Counted from the first letter of the stretch, positions 36,582 to 46,752 are shown. The stretch: 64,000 nucleotides of DNA from JAJRTA01 sp965603125 (GCA_965603125.1 CBFDBU010000004.1:1-64000), one strand, 5' to 3'. Numbers and translations are program-made. The notes: a model not told the origin generated them from the sequence alone.

Positions 36582-36644
36582 CCCGGCAGACGAGCAGGAG
36601 GATGTTTCAAGACCAAGTTCCTCATGGCAAAGAAGGTCGTCATC

Positions 36645-36708
36645 CTGAGCGAAGTCGAAGGGTGGCGACTGAGTAGTATTGATCTAGTCATGCTTCGACT
36701 GCGCTCAG
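36645..36708. repeat. Long inverted repeat (CTGAGCG / CGCTCAG type)
   Basis: A 16-bp arm at 36645-36660 pairs with 36693-36708 with one mismatch. This CTGAGC...TTCGAC type of repeat is widespread in intergenic DNA of FCB and related bacteria. Confidence 0.7.
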
Positions 36709-36740
36709 CACGACTTCCAAGGTGTCCTAAACAGAGAACG

Positions 36741-36803
36741 TAGGTCGAAACCCCTGCGGTTTCGACAGATTCAAGTGTCAGGACCACAGGGGTCCTGACC
36801 TAC
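36741..36803. repeat. Double REP-like element
   Basis: Two hairpins in tandem, GTCGAAACC/GGTTTCGAC (36744-36766) and GTCAGGACC/GGTCCTGAC (36777-36799), each with 9-bp arms and a 5-nt loop. TAGGTC and GACCTA bracket the pair, so the whole unit is itself an inverted repeat. Confidence 0.8.
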
Positions 36804-36826
36804 AACGAGGGCATCAACATTTTGAG

Positions 36827-36855
36827 TAGACTTGGGCCGGAGCGCTTCGTATAAT
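36827..36855 (+). promoter_or_regulatory. Promoter of the M42 peptidase-cysS unit
   Basis: TAGACT (36827-36832), 17 bp, consensus TATAAT (36850-36855). Confidence 0.6.
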
Positions 36856-36919
36856 ATAAACTTGAATTGAAAAGAGTGGAACGCGAGAACATACAATACA
36901 GCACAGCGTGGAGATAGAA

Positions 36920-37996
36920 ATGGACCGCACGGAACTTCTGTTGAAAGAATTGACCGAAGCCAACGGCGTTTCCGGTCACGAGGGGGATGTTCGCAGGATC
37001 ATGACCCGAGAGCTTGAGGGTATGGTCGATGACATCCTGTACGACAAACTGGGCTCCATTGCGGGGGTGAAGAAAGGCGCCGCCGACCGGCCGCGAATAC
37101 TGGTCGAGGGCCACATGGACGAGATCGGTTTCATGGTCAAGGAGATAACCGACGAGGGGTTCATCAAGTTCCTGCCGCTGGGGGGCTGGTGGCCGCACGT
37201 GGCGTTGGGGCAGCGGATGCGCGTTATCGGGACGAAGGGGCCGGTTATCGGCGTTATCGGATCGAAACCGCCGCATCTGTTGGAGCAGAAAGAACGCGAG
37301 AAGGTGCTCAAGATCGAGGAAATGTTTCTCGACGTCGGCACGCAGGAGAAGTTCAACGTCGAGAAGAAGCTCGGTATCCGCGTCGGCGATCCCATCGTCC
37401 CGGACAGCGAGTTCACAATCCTCGGAAACCGCAAGCAGTACCTATCCAAGGCGTTCGACAATCGTATGGGCTGCGCGGTGGCGCTCGATGTCGTCCGCAA
37501 GTTCCAGAGAGTGAAACACCCCAATACCATATACGGCGGGGCATCGTCACAGGAAGAAGTCGGCCTGCGGGGCGCCCAGACTCTGGCCCACCTGGTTGAT
37601 CCCGATGTCTGCTTCTGTGTCGATGTCGGCGTCGCCCAGGATATCCCGCCGGATGGCTTCAAGAAGGTGGAAAAACTGGGCAACGGACCATCCATTCTGA
37701 TTTACGATGCCATGATGCTACCCAACGTTCGGCTGCGTGATCTGATCCTGAAGACGGCAAAGGAAAAGAAGATACCGTTCCACTTGACCTACATGGCCAG
37801 GGGTGCCGGTGACGGCGGACGCATCCACGTGACGCGTACCGGTGTGCCGACAATCTACCTGGGCGCTCCGGTAAGGTACATCCACGCCCATAATGGAATT
37901 ATGAACCGAACCGATTATGATAATACGGTCAGGCTCATCTTTGAGGTGATCAAGAAGCTCGACACCAAGACGGTGAAGTCGTTTACGGAGGCATAA
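36920..37996 (+). CDS. M42 family metallo-aminopeptidase
   Basis: 358 residues from the ATG with GGAG 7 nt upstream; a GTG at 36908 is also in frame. It is a cytoplasmic zinc or cobalt peptidase that removes residues from peptides (glutamyl-aminopeptidase/FrvX group). Metal and catalytic motifs: EGHMDEIGF (His ligand, catalytic Asp), AFDNRMGC (bridging Asp), SSQEEVGLRGA (Glu base and ligand), CVDVGVAQD and the C-terminal YIHAHNG His. Such enzymes form tetrahedral dodecamers. It lies 5 nt before cysS. Confidence 0.93.
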   Translation: MDRTELLLKELTEANGVSGHEGDVRRIMTRELEGMVDDILYDKLGSIAGVKKGAADRPRILVEGHMDEIGFMVKEITDEGFIKFLPLGGWWPHVALGQRMRVIGTKGPVIGVIGSKPPHLLEQKEREKVLKIEEMFLDVGTQEKFNVEKKLGIRVGDPIVPDSEFTILGNRKQYLSKAFDNRMGCAVALDVVRKFQRVKHPNTIYGGASSQEEVGLRGAQTLAHLVDPDVCFCVDVGVAQDIPPDGFKKVEKLGNGPSILIYDAMMLPNVRLRDLILKTAKEKKIPFHLTYMARGAGDGGRIHVTRTGVPTIYLGAPVRYIHAHNGIMNRTDYDNTVRLIFEVIKKLDTKTVKSFTEA

Positions 37997-38001
37997 AGCA
38001 G

Positions 38002-39396
<1,395 letters not shown>

Positions 39397-39511
39397 CAGC
39401 CTGGCTGTCACCGTGTCCCGGATGAGGAGGAATGCAGTCCCCTGCCCTCAAAAGGTCGGCAGGTCGGCATTCCCGGTGTTGTCTATTCTAAATGCCGGAA
39501 AGGTATCACAC

Positions 39512-39517
39512 TTGACA
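39512..39517 (+). promoter_or_regulatory. Possible -35 of the tRNA-Thr promoter
   Basis: A perfect TTGACA lies 42 nt before the tRNA. The matching -10 about 17 bp on (TTCTTG or TCTTGT) is weak. Confidence 0.35.
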
Positions 39518-39558
39518 CGCGCTGCGGAGCGGCTTTCTTGTGATTGGCAATTGGTCAG

Positions 39559-39631
39559 GCCAGCGTAGCTCAGTTGGTAGAGCAGCTGATTTGTAATCAG
39601 CAGGTCATCGGTTCGAGCCCGGTCGCTGGCT
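39559..39631 (+). tRNA. tRNA-Thr (anticodon TGT)
   Basis: A full cloverleaf: acceptor GCCAGCG/CGCTGGC, D arm GCTCAGTTGGTAGAGC, anticodon stem GCTGA/TCAGC with loop TTTGTAA, and a T arm with GGTTCGAGCCC. The CCA end is not encoded. Seven Ts follow directly and could end transcription. Confidence 0.97.
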
Positions 39632-39782
39632 TTTTTTATGGCGCCCTGTCGATTCACCGGTTAGTTTATTCAGGCGTTTAGCCGAGGGAGAATCGAGGGC
39701 AGATTGGAACGTAAACCGAACTTCCAGAATGGATTCTCGTATCCCATGAGGGATGGAAGCCGGAATTGCAGCGTCTGCAGTT

Positions 39783-40715
39783 ATGAATATCATTGACACA
39801 GAAGACCTCACCAAGGTTTACGAGACCGGATTCCGCAAGGGTAACATTGTCGCACTTGACAACGTCTCCCTCTCGATCAGGCAGGGGGAGATATTCGGTC
39901 TCCTGGGTCCCAACGGCGCCGGCAAGACAACCCTGTTCAAAGTGCTGCTGGGGGTTACGCAACTGACCTCCGGAACTGCCGCCATATCCGACCTGCCGCC
40001 TTCAAATCCGCGATCGCGGCAGAACGTGGGATATCTGCCCGAGAATCATCGCTTTCCTGACCACCTGACCGGACTCGGTCTGCTTGAGTTCACGGGCCGG
40101 CTGCATGGCATGAAACAAGCTGACATAGACTCGCGCACCGACGAGTTGTTCGACCTGGTCGGGATGACCAGGTGGGCCGGGATCAAGATTAGGAAGTACT
40201 CCAAGGGCATGACCCAGAGGATCGGCCTGGCCCAGGCTCTGGTTGCCGACCCGGAGATACTGCTGCTCGATGAGCCTACCGACGGTGTCGATCCGGTGGG
40301 AAAGATCGAAATCCGTGACGTGCTTCAGAAGGTTCGCAACGAGGGGAAATCCATCGTACTCAATAGCCACCTGTTGTCCGAGGTGGAGTCGGTCGCCGAC
40401 CGCGTGGCTATTCTGTCGAAGGGCCGACTTCTGAAAGTCGGCAGTGTTGATCTGCTGACAAGCCGCCGGAATCAGTACGAGGTTGAAGCTGCCATAGGAA
40501 ACAAGCACATCGAACTGCCGCCGGAGATGGGCAAAGTGGTCGCTTATACGAAGCAGGGACTGATAGTCGAGCTCACGGAAGAAAAGCACATCAACCACGT
40601 TATTGATCAGCTTCGTCGCAAGGATGTCGCCATCAGGTCCGTCAAACCTATGAAAGTGTCGCTGGAGCAATCGTTCCTGGAGACGATCACAGAGGACGGG
40701 GAAAAACCGGCATGA
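39783..40715 (+). CDS. ABC-2 type exporter, ATPase subunit
   Basis: 310 residues from the ATG at 39783; an ATG at 39753 is in frame but its upstream GAGGG is too close. Walker A GPNGAGKTT, Q-loop region GYLPENHRFPDHLT (the Q is not obvious), signature YSKGMTQR, Walker B ILLLDEPTDGVDP and H-loop SHLLSEVE. The C-terminal domain of about 80 residues is typical of NatA/CcmA-type ATPases. It pairs with the membrane subunit that overlaps its stop. Confidence 0.92.
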   Translation: MNIIDTEDLTKVYETGFRKGNIVALDNVSLSIRQGEIFGLLGPNGAGKTTLFKVLLGVTQLTSGTAAISDLPPSNPRSRQNVGYLPENHRFPDHLTGLGLLEFTGRLHGMKQADIDSRTDELFDLVGMTRWAGIKIRKYSKGMTQRIGLAQALVADPEILLLDEPTDGVDPVGKIEIRDVLQKVRNEGKSIVLNSHLLSEVESVADRVAILSKGRLLKVGSVDLLTSRRNQYEVEAAIGNKHIELPPEMGKVVAYTKQGLIVELTEEKHINHVIDQLRRKDVAIRSVKPMKVSLEQSFLETITEDGEKPA

Positions 40716-41497
40716 GAGGGATCACGGCAGACACTGTTCTCGAACTGTTCGATCGCAAGGTGCTCTATATCTTCGGCGCCGTGACCGTCATAGGGCTGCT
40801 GTCGATCTTCGGTTCCGCCTCCCTGAACATACAGATGATGGGTGAGGGAATTGACCTGGAAGAGATGAACCAGGCGCTCGGCAATCCGGTGCTGATGGGT
40901 CTCAACTTCTTCATGTATCTGCTGGTCTTTCTGGCAACAATGGCAACCGCGGGCTTGATCCCGGGCATGCTGATCCGGGGACGAGCCGACTACTACCTTT
41001 CCAAGCCGGTTTCCCGGGCGTCGCTGTTGCTCGGCAAGGTCTTCAGTATCTGGCTGGTGTACGGCGCCGTAATGGTGGTCTGCGTGCTGATCGAGTTCCT
41101 TGCGGCCGGACTCATGCTGGACGCTTTCTCCTGGGGCATCGCTTATATCATCGCCATTAACCTGCTGACCTTCCTTGTCTGGCTGAGCGTTACCTGTTTT
41201 GCGGGGATAGCTACTGGTTCGTCGGGGATGGCTATAATGGCTGCTTTTCTGATGTGGTTGGTGCAGCGTGTCCTGACCATGCACGATGCCCTCGAACAGC
41301 TTGTTGACTCACCGATCGCCATCTATGTAGTCGACACGCTCTACTACATTTTCCCGAAGACCAGTCAGATATGTGACCTGACGGATCAGTTGGTCTCCGG
41401 GGCCACCCATTCGTGGATGCCTCTTTACAGTTCGCTGATCTTTGCCGCCGCGTTGTTCTTCATCACAATCGTGATTTTCAACCGCAAGAGCTATTAG
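40712..41497 (+). CDS. ABC-2 type exporter, membrane subunit
   Basis: A 261-residue protein whose ATG overlaps the ATPase stop by 4 bp. About six hydrophobic segments, with the long extracytoplasmic loop after the first and the LIPGMLIRGRADYYLSKPVSR cytoplasmic stretch seen in NosY-like permeases. Together with the ATPase it would export an unknown substrate or act in membrane-protein maturation. Confidence 0.85.
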   Translation: MRGITADTVLELFDRKVLYIFGAVTVIGLLSIFGSASLNIQMMGEGIDLEEMNQALGNPVLMGLNFFMYLLVFLATMATAGLIPGMLIRGRADYYLSKPVSRASLLLGKVFSIWLVYGAVMVVCVLIEFLAAGLMLDAFSWGIAYIIAINLLTFLVWLSVTCFAGIATGSSGMAIMAAFLMWLVQRVLTMHDALEQLVDSPIAIYVVDTLYYIFPKTSQICDLTDQLVSGATHSWMPLYSSLIFAAALFFITIVIFNRKSY

Positions 41498-41511
41498 CAG
41501 AATTGGCGGTC

Positions 41512-41591
41512 GGGTGGCCGTTTCAAACTTGTTTGGAACGGGAGTTCAGCCCGGGAAGAGACACCCCCAAACAAGTTTGAGGGTGCCACCC
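41512..41591. repeat. Long intergenic inverted repeat
   Basis: 14-bp perfect arms (41523-41536 and 41567-41580), extended outwards by GGGTGGC and GTGCCACCC. The loop is about 30 nt. The size fits a small palindromic mobile element or a bidirectional terminator without T-tracts. Confidence 0.7.
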
Positions 41592-41627
41592 TGTCGTACC
41601 CATCGCCGTCAATTCTTCCCGTCTCCC

Positions 41628-41656
41628 TTTACTTGCCGGTCGCTTCATACTATATT
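41628..41656 (+). promoter_or_regulatory. Promoter of the M20 peptidase gene
   Basis: TTTACT (41628-41633), 17 bp, TATATT (41651-41656). The leader is about 30 nt and carries AGGAG before the ATG. Confidence 0.6.
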
Positions 41657-41693
41657 CCCCGAAACTTGTTGAAGCCAGTGTGAGGAGAAAGAC

Positions 41694-43064
41694 ATGACCC
41701 CGTTTCAGTATCTCAAACAGACCGAGAAGAAGCGCCGGGAGGATCTGTTTCGTTTTCTGAGATTCCCGTCGGTATCGGCCAAGTCCGAACACAAGAAGGA
41801 TATGATCGCCTGCGCCGGCTGGCTCACGAAGCATCTGGCTGCTATCGGCTTTAAGTCCAAAGCATACCCGACCGCCGGTCACCCGGTGGTGTATGCTGAG
41901 TACCTGGTCAACCGCAAAGCTCCGACAGTGCTCTACTACGGCCACTACGACGTCCAGCCACCGGAACCGCTTGAACTGTGGAAGTCACCGCCGTTTGAGC
42001 CGGAGGTGCGCGCGGGCTACATCTATGCTCGCGGCGCAACCGATGACAAAGGCCAGGTGTTCGCCCAGATCAAGGGGATAGAGGCGGTGCTCAAAACTAC
42101 CGGCAGCCTGCCGGTCAATGTCAAGTTGCTGATTGAGGGTGAAGAGGAAACCCATCCGTCGCATCTGCCTGCCTTCATTCGCAAACATAAGAAGATGCTT
42201 AAGGCTGATGTCGTGGTTGTCTCGGACACTGCCCAGTTCAGCAGGACACAGCCGGCGGTCACGTTCGGACTTCGGGGTATTGCCGCCGCCGAGGTCTTTG
42301 TCTACGGACCCAACAGGGATGTCCACTCGGGATCGTTTGGAGGCGCCATCACCAACCCGGTCAACGCCCTGTGCCAAATGATCGGTTGTCTTCATGACAA
42401 GAACGGCAGGGTGACTATTCCCGGGTTCTACCAGGGTGTCAAGGCTCCGGGCAAATGGGAGAAAGCTCAGTTCAAAAAACTGCCTCACAATGACGCCGCC
42501 TACAAGAAATCCCTGGGTGTGACGGCGCTGGGCGGGGAAAAAGGGTTCACTACTCTTGAGCGGACCTGGGTCCGCCCGACACTCGATGTCAACGGCGTCA
42601 CCGGTGGCTACCAGGGTGAAGGTCACAAAACGATAATTCCATCTATGGCCTCCGCCAAGATCACCATGCGCATGGTGCCCGGCATGGATCCCAAAGATAT
42701 CTGCAAGAAGCTTGAGAGATATCTCAAGAAGATTGCACCAAAATCGGTGCGGGTCAAAATCGACACGCACGGTGGCGCCAGGGCGGTCGAGGTGCCGACC
42801 GACAGCCCGTGGCTAACTGCAGCGAGCCGGGCGGTCAAGGCAGGATTCGGTAAAAAACCGGTCTTCATGAAAGAAGGTGGTTCGATTCCGATTGTGATTG
42901 ACTTCAAGAGCATCCTCGGTCTGGATACGTTGCTGATCGGCTTCGGCCAGAACGAAGACAACGCCCACTCGCCGAACGAGCGCTTCCGCATCGCCGATTT
43001 CGAACGCGGCTGCAAAACGGCGGCGGCGCTACCGACTGAACTGGCCCGGGTGAGGTCGAAGTGA
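41694..43064 (+). CDS. M20 family dipeptidase/deacylase
   Basis: 456 residues. The di-zinc site is intact: YGHYDVQP (His ligand, catalytic Asp), RGATDDKGQ (bridging Asp), EGEEETHPSHLP (catalytic Glu and ligand), SDTAQF and the C-terminal AHSPNERF His. A dimerisation domain sits between about 190 and 340 (GLRGIAAAEVFVYGPNRDVHSG). This matches the CNDP/DapE-like dipeptidase group, probably a cytosolic dipeptidase. It overlaps the SDR gene by 4 bp. Confidence 0.92.
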   Translation: MTPFQYLKQTEKKRREDLFRFLRFPSVSAKSEHKKDMIACAGWLTKHLAAIGFKSKAYPTAGHPVVYAEYLVNRKAPTVLYYGHYDVQPPEPLELWKSPPFEPEVRAGYIYARGATDDKGQVFAQIKGIEAVLKTTGSLPVNVKLLIEGEEETHPSHLPAFIRKHKKMLKADVVVVSDTAQFSRTQPAVTFGLRGIAAAEVFVYGPNRDVHSGSFGGAITNPVNALCQMIGCLHDKNGRVTIPGFYQGVKAPGKWEKAQFKKLPHNDAAYKKSLGVTALGGEKGFTTLERTWVRPTLDVNGVTGGYQGEGHKTIIPSMASAKITMRMVPGMDPKDICKKLERYLKKIAPKSVRVKIDTHGGARAVEVPTDSPWLTAASRAVKAGFGKKPVFMKEGGSIPIVIDFKSILGLDTLLIGFGQNEDNAHSPNERFRIADFERGCKTAAALPTELARVRSK

Positions 43065-43840
43065 ACCTCGGACTCAAAGGAAAACGCGCCCTCATCACCG
43101 GGGCCTCCTCCGGTCTGGGAGCGGCGGCTGCGATGGCATTGGCCGCCGAAGGCGCCGCCGTGACGATCAACAGCCGGGGCGAGGAGCGGCTCAAGGAAAC
43201 CGGCAGGCGAATACATGAGACGACAGGAGTAGAGCCGACGCTGATACCCGGAGATGTCGCCAGGGAGAGCGATATCGGCAGAATCGTTGAAGCCGCAGGG
43301 CAAGTGGATATTCTTGTCTCCAACGCCGGGGGGCCACCGCCGGGGCAGTTTCTCGATAACCCCGGCCAGCGCTTCCGCGAAGCAGCCGACCTGACACTCT
43401 ACTCGGCGATCAATCTCACCCGCGCCGTGCTGGGCGGAATGCTCAAGCGCAGGTGGGGGCGCGTGATTTTCATCACTTCCGTTGGGGTCCTTCAGCCGAT
43501 CGACGATCTCATCTTGTCCAATACTTTCCGCGCTGGCGTTACCGGGTTCTGCAAAACTCTGTCTGGTAACTACGCTAAGCATGGCGTCACATTCAACTGC
43601 GTCTGCCCCGGCTACACAGCTACCGAGCGACTACTTGGCCTCGCCAAAAAACAGGCCGCGGACACCGGCAAGACCACTCAGGAGCTGATCGACGGTTTCG
43701 CTTCCACGATCCCGGCCGGACGGGTCGGACAGCCCGACGAGTTAGCGGCTCTCATCACGTTTCTGGCCGGCGAGAAGGCGGCCTACATTACGGGAACGTC
43801 CATCCCGGTCGACGGCGGCTACCACCGTGGCCTGGTATAG
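43061..43840 (+). CDS. Short-chain dehydrogenase/reductase with atypical active site
   Basis: A 259-residue Rossmann protein; its GTG overlaps the peptidase stop. The cofactor motif TGASSGLG and the structural VSNAGG are normal, and it ends SIPVDGGYHRG like FabG-type enzymes. The catalytic YxxxK is absent: after the Ser in ITSVG the stretch reads SNTFRAGVTGFCKTLS, with Phe/Arg in place of the Tyr/Lys frame. This SNxxRAxVxGxxK form is seen in a divergent SDR subgroup, so it may use another mechanism or substrate. Confidence 0.88.
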   Translation: MNLGLKGKRALITGASSGLGAAAAMALAAEGAAVTINSRGEERLKETGRRIHETTGVEPTLIPGDVARESDIGRIVEAAGQVDILVSNAGGPPPGQFLDNPGQRFREAADLTLYSAINLTRAVLGGMLKRRWGRVIFITSVGVLQPIDDLILSNTFRAGVTGFCKTLSGNYAKHGVTFNCVCPGYTATERLLGLAKKQAADTGKTTQELIDGFASTIPAGRVGQPDELAALITFLAGEKAAYITGTSIPVDGGYHRGLV

Positions 43841-43897
43841 CCCGGAACGGGAACGACAAACGCGAACCTGGATCGGAGCCGGTCACCGTTGCCTGAG

Positions 43898-44803
43898 ATG
43901 AACCCCAATGGAAGTGAGACACCGACCGGCCGGACTCCCTCCTTTGGGATGCTCCTGTCGGCTATAGTCACTCTGCAACTCACGGCGTCCTTTGCCTATC
44001 CGCTGGCGAAGTACGGTCTGGAGATCATCGAGCCGCTCACGTTCGCCTTCTACCGGTTCGGCCTGGCGTCGGCAATACTCCTGGTTCTGGCCCGGTCCCG
44101 AAATCACACGGTTCCCGTCGCGCGGCGTGACTGGCCGAGGATAGTGCTCCTGGGCATTCTAATCATCCCGCTTAACCAGACTCTGTTTCTGGTCGGGCAG
44201 TCGATGACGGCCGCCGGGCATGGGGCCTTTCTTTTTGCCACCACACCGATCTGGATATTCATACTGGCGTTGATCCATCTCAAGGAAACATTCCTCTGGC
44301 GTCGGGCGGTCGGTATCGCTATGGCCCTGGTCGGAGTGACGACGATAATGTCGGCAGGCGCGCTCAACGTGGGAATGGAATACCTGCTGGGCGACGTTAT
44401 TATTGTTATCTCTGTGATTGCGTGGGCGTACTACACCGTCCTCGGCAAACCACTGGTGCTGAAATACGGAGCGCTGCGCATGACCGCCTACGCGCTGGCC
44501 TGCGGGTCAGCCATCTACTTCCCGTTTGGATTGTACCATGCCGTGAGATTCGACTATTCACAAACGACACCGGCGGCCTGGGCGACCGTGGCGTATATGG
44601 CCATCGGGCTGTCGCTGGTGGTCTATGTCCTGTGGTTCTGGGTGTTGAAATACATGGACGCGTCACGGATCGCCGTCTATCACAACATGCAACCGGTCGT
44701 CGCTACCACCGTTGCCATTCTCTGGCTGGGCGAACAGGCCGGGCTCGCCTTCATAGTCGGTGGCGCGGTAATTCTGGCGGGCCTGGTCGTCACCGAGACA
44801 TAA
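43898..44803 (+). CDS. EamA/DMT family transporter
   Basis: A 301-residue membrane protein with ten hydrophobic segments in two EamA repeats (AFAYPLAKYGLEIIEP-like first repeat; AWAYYTVLGKPLVLKYG starting the second). Typical of drug/metabolite exporters; substrate unknown. A TTG at 43889 is an alternative start. The stop is followed at once by a small inverted repeat GGCACA-A-TGTGCC (44804-44816) and CTCTTTT, possibly a weak terminator. Confidence 0.9.
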   Translation: MNPNGSETPTGRTPSFGMLLSAIVTLQLTASFAYPLAKYGLEIIEPLTFAFYRFGLASAILLVLARSRNHTVPVARRDWPRIVLLGILIIPLNQTLFLVGQSMTAAGHGAFLFATTPIWIFILALIHLKETFLWRRAVGIAMALVGVTTIMSAGALNVGMEYLLGDVIIVISVIAWAYYTVLGKPLVLKYGALRMTAYALACGSAIYFPFGLYHAVRFDYSQTTPAAWATVAYMAIGLSLVVYVLWFWVLKYMDASRIAVYHNMQPVVATTVAILWLGEQAGLAFIVGGAVILAGLVVTET

Positions 44804-44851
44804 GGCACAATGTGCCCTCTTTTGGGCATGATGTAGTGTTATAGTATTGTG

Positions 44852-44875
44852 CTGTCAGGCGCCTCTGCCTGACAG
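44852..44875. repeat. REP-like palindrome (GTCAGGC family)
   Basis: CTGTCAGGC, 6-nt loop GCCTCT, GCCTGACAG. Arms and loop match the hairpin at 30095-30118 read on the opposite strand. Confidence 0.75.
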
Positions 44876-44903
44876 TTCCGTCGTCACATGTCGTCAGTTC
44901 TGG

Positions 44904-44963
44904 TAGGTCGAAACCCCTGGTCCGAAGGACCGGCCTGAGCGCAGCCGAAGGGCGGGTTTCGAC
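44904..44963. repeat. REP-like palindrome (GTCGAAACC family, long loop)
   Basis: 10-bp arms GTCGAAACCC (44907-44916) and GGGTTTCGAC (44954-44963). The loop contains the nested hairpin GGTCC-GAA-GGACC. Confidence 0.75.
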
Positions 44964-45173
44964 ACCCTCGACCTCAGCCGCCACAAAAACACTACCGACT
45001 CCAACCAAGATGCGCCTGTACATTGGTCAATAAAGGACAAGCCCCATAACCACCAGCGCAAAACAGATCGCCGCCAACCGGCGTAACACCAGAAAATCCA
45101 CCGACCCTCAGAACCACCCCAGCTCATATAGGCCGCAGAATTACAACAGATTCTATTAGGTGGAGATAAAATT

Positions 45174-45192
45174 ACACAAAACGAACCCATTT
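45174..45192. repeat. 19-bp motif shared with 24760-24778
   Basis: Exact second copy of the dispersed 19-bp motif, again beside REP-like elements. Confidence 0.55.
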
Positions 45193-45444
45193 GCCGCCAA
45201 CTGCAGCCCCGGTTCTGCCCTTCCCCGCGCGGCCCACCGTTCATGGGATTCTTGAACCCATCCGACGCTGACGATCTGGGTGGGTTACCGAGTACAATAG
45301 ACCCTGCAATCCTGACGGCAGGGCTGGTGGTATGCCGCTGCAAATCAGTATGTTACACCCGGCAGCGAAGACGAAAAAACTTGCCCGTAACCGTGAATAA
45401 TCCCTTGTTTGCCCGGTATGACGACTGAAGGGAAAAATGGCGAG

Positions 45445-45993
45445 ATGGAAACGGATGTAGCCCTGGTGATGAGCATCAAGACCGGTAATAAGAAGGCTCT
45501 GGGTGAACTGGTAGAGAGACACAAGAAATCCGCCTACCGGATGGCCTTGGGATTGGTCGGCAACCGCGACGACGCCCACGACATATCGCAGGAAGCCTTT
45601 ATCCGCGTTTACCGTTCGGCCGGAACCTACGACGAATCCCAGCCCTTCCGGCCGTGGTTCTACACTATCATCGCCAACCTGTCGCGGACGTGGCTTCGCA
45701 AACGATCGCGCCGGGAAAACAGGATGGTCGATGTCGATGATGTCTCCTACCTGCTCGTTGACGAGCGCGACCCGGAGAAGGTGACCATTCACAGGGAGAC
45801 GGTGGCCAGGCTCAACCAGGCCCTGCTCCAACTGAGTTTTGCCGATCGGGAGATCATAACGTTGCAACATTTTCGGGGGATGTCTTATGATGAAATCGCC
45901 GACCTTCTCGGTATTCCCAAAGGTACGGTCATGTCGCGGCTCTACTATGCGCGCAAGAAGCTGGCAATGCTAATGAGGCTGAATGATGCGTAA
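45445..45993 (+). CDS. ECF-type RNA polymerase sigma factor
   Basis: 182 residues from the ATG at 45445, with GGCGAG just upstream; ATG 45418 and TTG 45409 are in frame too. Region 2 is FxELVERHKKSAYRMA...DDAHDISQEAFIRVYR with FRPWFYTIIANLSRTWLRK for -10 binding. Region 4 is LSFADREIITLQHFRGMSYDEIADLLGIPKGTVMSRLYYARKKL. It overlaps the putative anti-sigma gene by 11 bp, the usual arrangement for such pairs. Confidence 0.93.
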   Translation: METDVALVMSIKTGNKKALGELVERHKKSAYRMALGLVGNRDDAHDISQEAFIRVYRSAGTYDESQPFRPWFYTIIANLSRTWLRKRSRRENRMVDVDDVSYLLVDERDPEKVTIHRETVARLNQALLQLSFADREIITLQHFRGMSYDEIADLLGIPKGTVMSRLYYARKKLAMLMRLNDA

Positions 45994-46429
45994 GAATAAT
46001 CGAGAACTGCTGGCGGGGTATGTCGACGGCGAACTGACCGAGCAGGAACGCCGGGATTTCGAGGTGGAACTGGCAGGAAATCCCGAGCTTCGTTCGGAGC
46101 TGGCGGAATTCGAGAGACTCAAGGAGGTTACCGGCATGGCAAAATACGCTGACCTTCCCGACGAAGTCTGGGAAAGCTACTGGCAGTCCATATACCGGAA
46201 ACTGGAACGAGGTATCGGCTGGATTCTGTTTTCGATCGGGGCTATCGTTCTGCTCGGATTCGGACTCTACGAGGGGCTGTCCGGACTCTATCTTGACCCC
46301 GCACAGCCGCTCTGGCTGAAAGTCGGCGTGACGGCGTTTGGCGGCGGGCTTGTCTTTTTGCTTGTGTCGTACGCACGGGAAAGGCTATTTGCTTACAAAC
46401 GTGATCGCTACAAAGAGGTTACCAAATGA
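45983..46429 (+). CDS. Putative membrane anti-sigma factor
   Basis: 148 residues. The N-terminus (LLAGYVDGELTEQERRDFEVELAGNPELRSEL) matches the anti-sigma domain of ECF partners, but the zinc ligands HxxxCxxC are missing. Two transmembrane segments follow (about 75-95 and 110-130). It would hold the sigma factor at the membrane until a signal releases it. GAGG is well placed before the ATG pair at 45983 and 45986. It overlaps the next gene by 4 bp. Confidence 0.8.
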   Translation: MMRKNNRELLAGYVDGELTEQERRDFEVELAGNPELRSELAEFERLKEVTGMAKYADLPDEVWESYWQSIYRKLERGIGWILFSIGAIVLLGFGLYEGLSGLYLDPAQPLWLKVGVTAFGGGLVFLLVSYARERLFAYKRDRYKEVTK

Positions 46430-46752
46430 TTGTCACCAGTTGTGAGCATATCGCCGGCAAGAAAGTCATCAGAACACTGGGTCTCGTAAAGGGTAACACA
46501 ATCCGCGCCCGCCACCTGGGTCGGGATATCGGGGCGCTCTTTCGCAACCTCGTCGGTGGCGAGGTGAAGGAATACACCAAGTTGCTGGCCGAAGCTCGCG
46601 AGCAGTGTATCGATCGGATGGTCGAAGATGCCAAGGCCAAGGGTGCCAACGCCGTAATCATGGTTCGATTCTCGACATCCGAGATGATGCAGGGCGCTGC
46701 GGAGCTTCTGGTCTACGGCACCGCCGTAGCAGTCAGCGACGATAGTGAGTGA
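46426..46752 (+). CDS. UPF0145 (YbjQ) family protein
   Basis: 108 residues, matching the pentameric YbjQ/UPF0145 family: VTSCEHIAGKKVIRTLGLVKG, a long helix EAREQCIDRMVEDAKAKGANAV, then IMVRFSTSEM and ELLVYGTAV. The family is sometimes described as heavy-metal-binding, but its biochemical role is unknown. Coupled to the anti-sigma gene through ATGA, so it belongs to that operon. Confidence 0.92.
   Translation: MIVTSCEHIAGKKVIRTLGLVKGNTIRARHLGRDIGALFRNLVGGEVKEYTKLLAEAREQCIDRMVEDAKAKGANAVIMVRFSTSEMMQGAAELLVYGTAVAVSDDSE

Larger units (their letters stand above)
44804..45444. other. Repeat-rich intergenic region
   Basis: About 640 bases without a credible gene. It holds two REP-like palindromes (44852-44875 and 44904-44963), the 19-bp motif shared with 24760-24778, and G+C-rich sequence that keeps frames open on the minus strand by chance. 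Confidence 0.6.

Noticed and set aside
44894..45343. Minus-strand open frame of about 149 codons
   Set aside because: It crosses a REP-like palindrome and the dispersed 19-bp motif and shows no protein family; it is repeat DNA kept open by chance.
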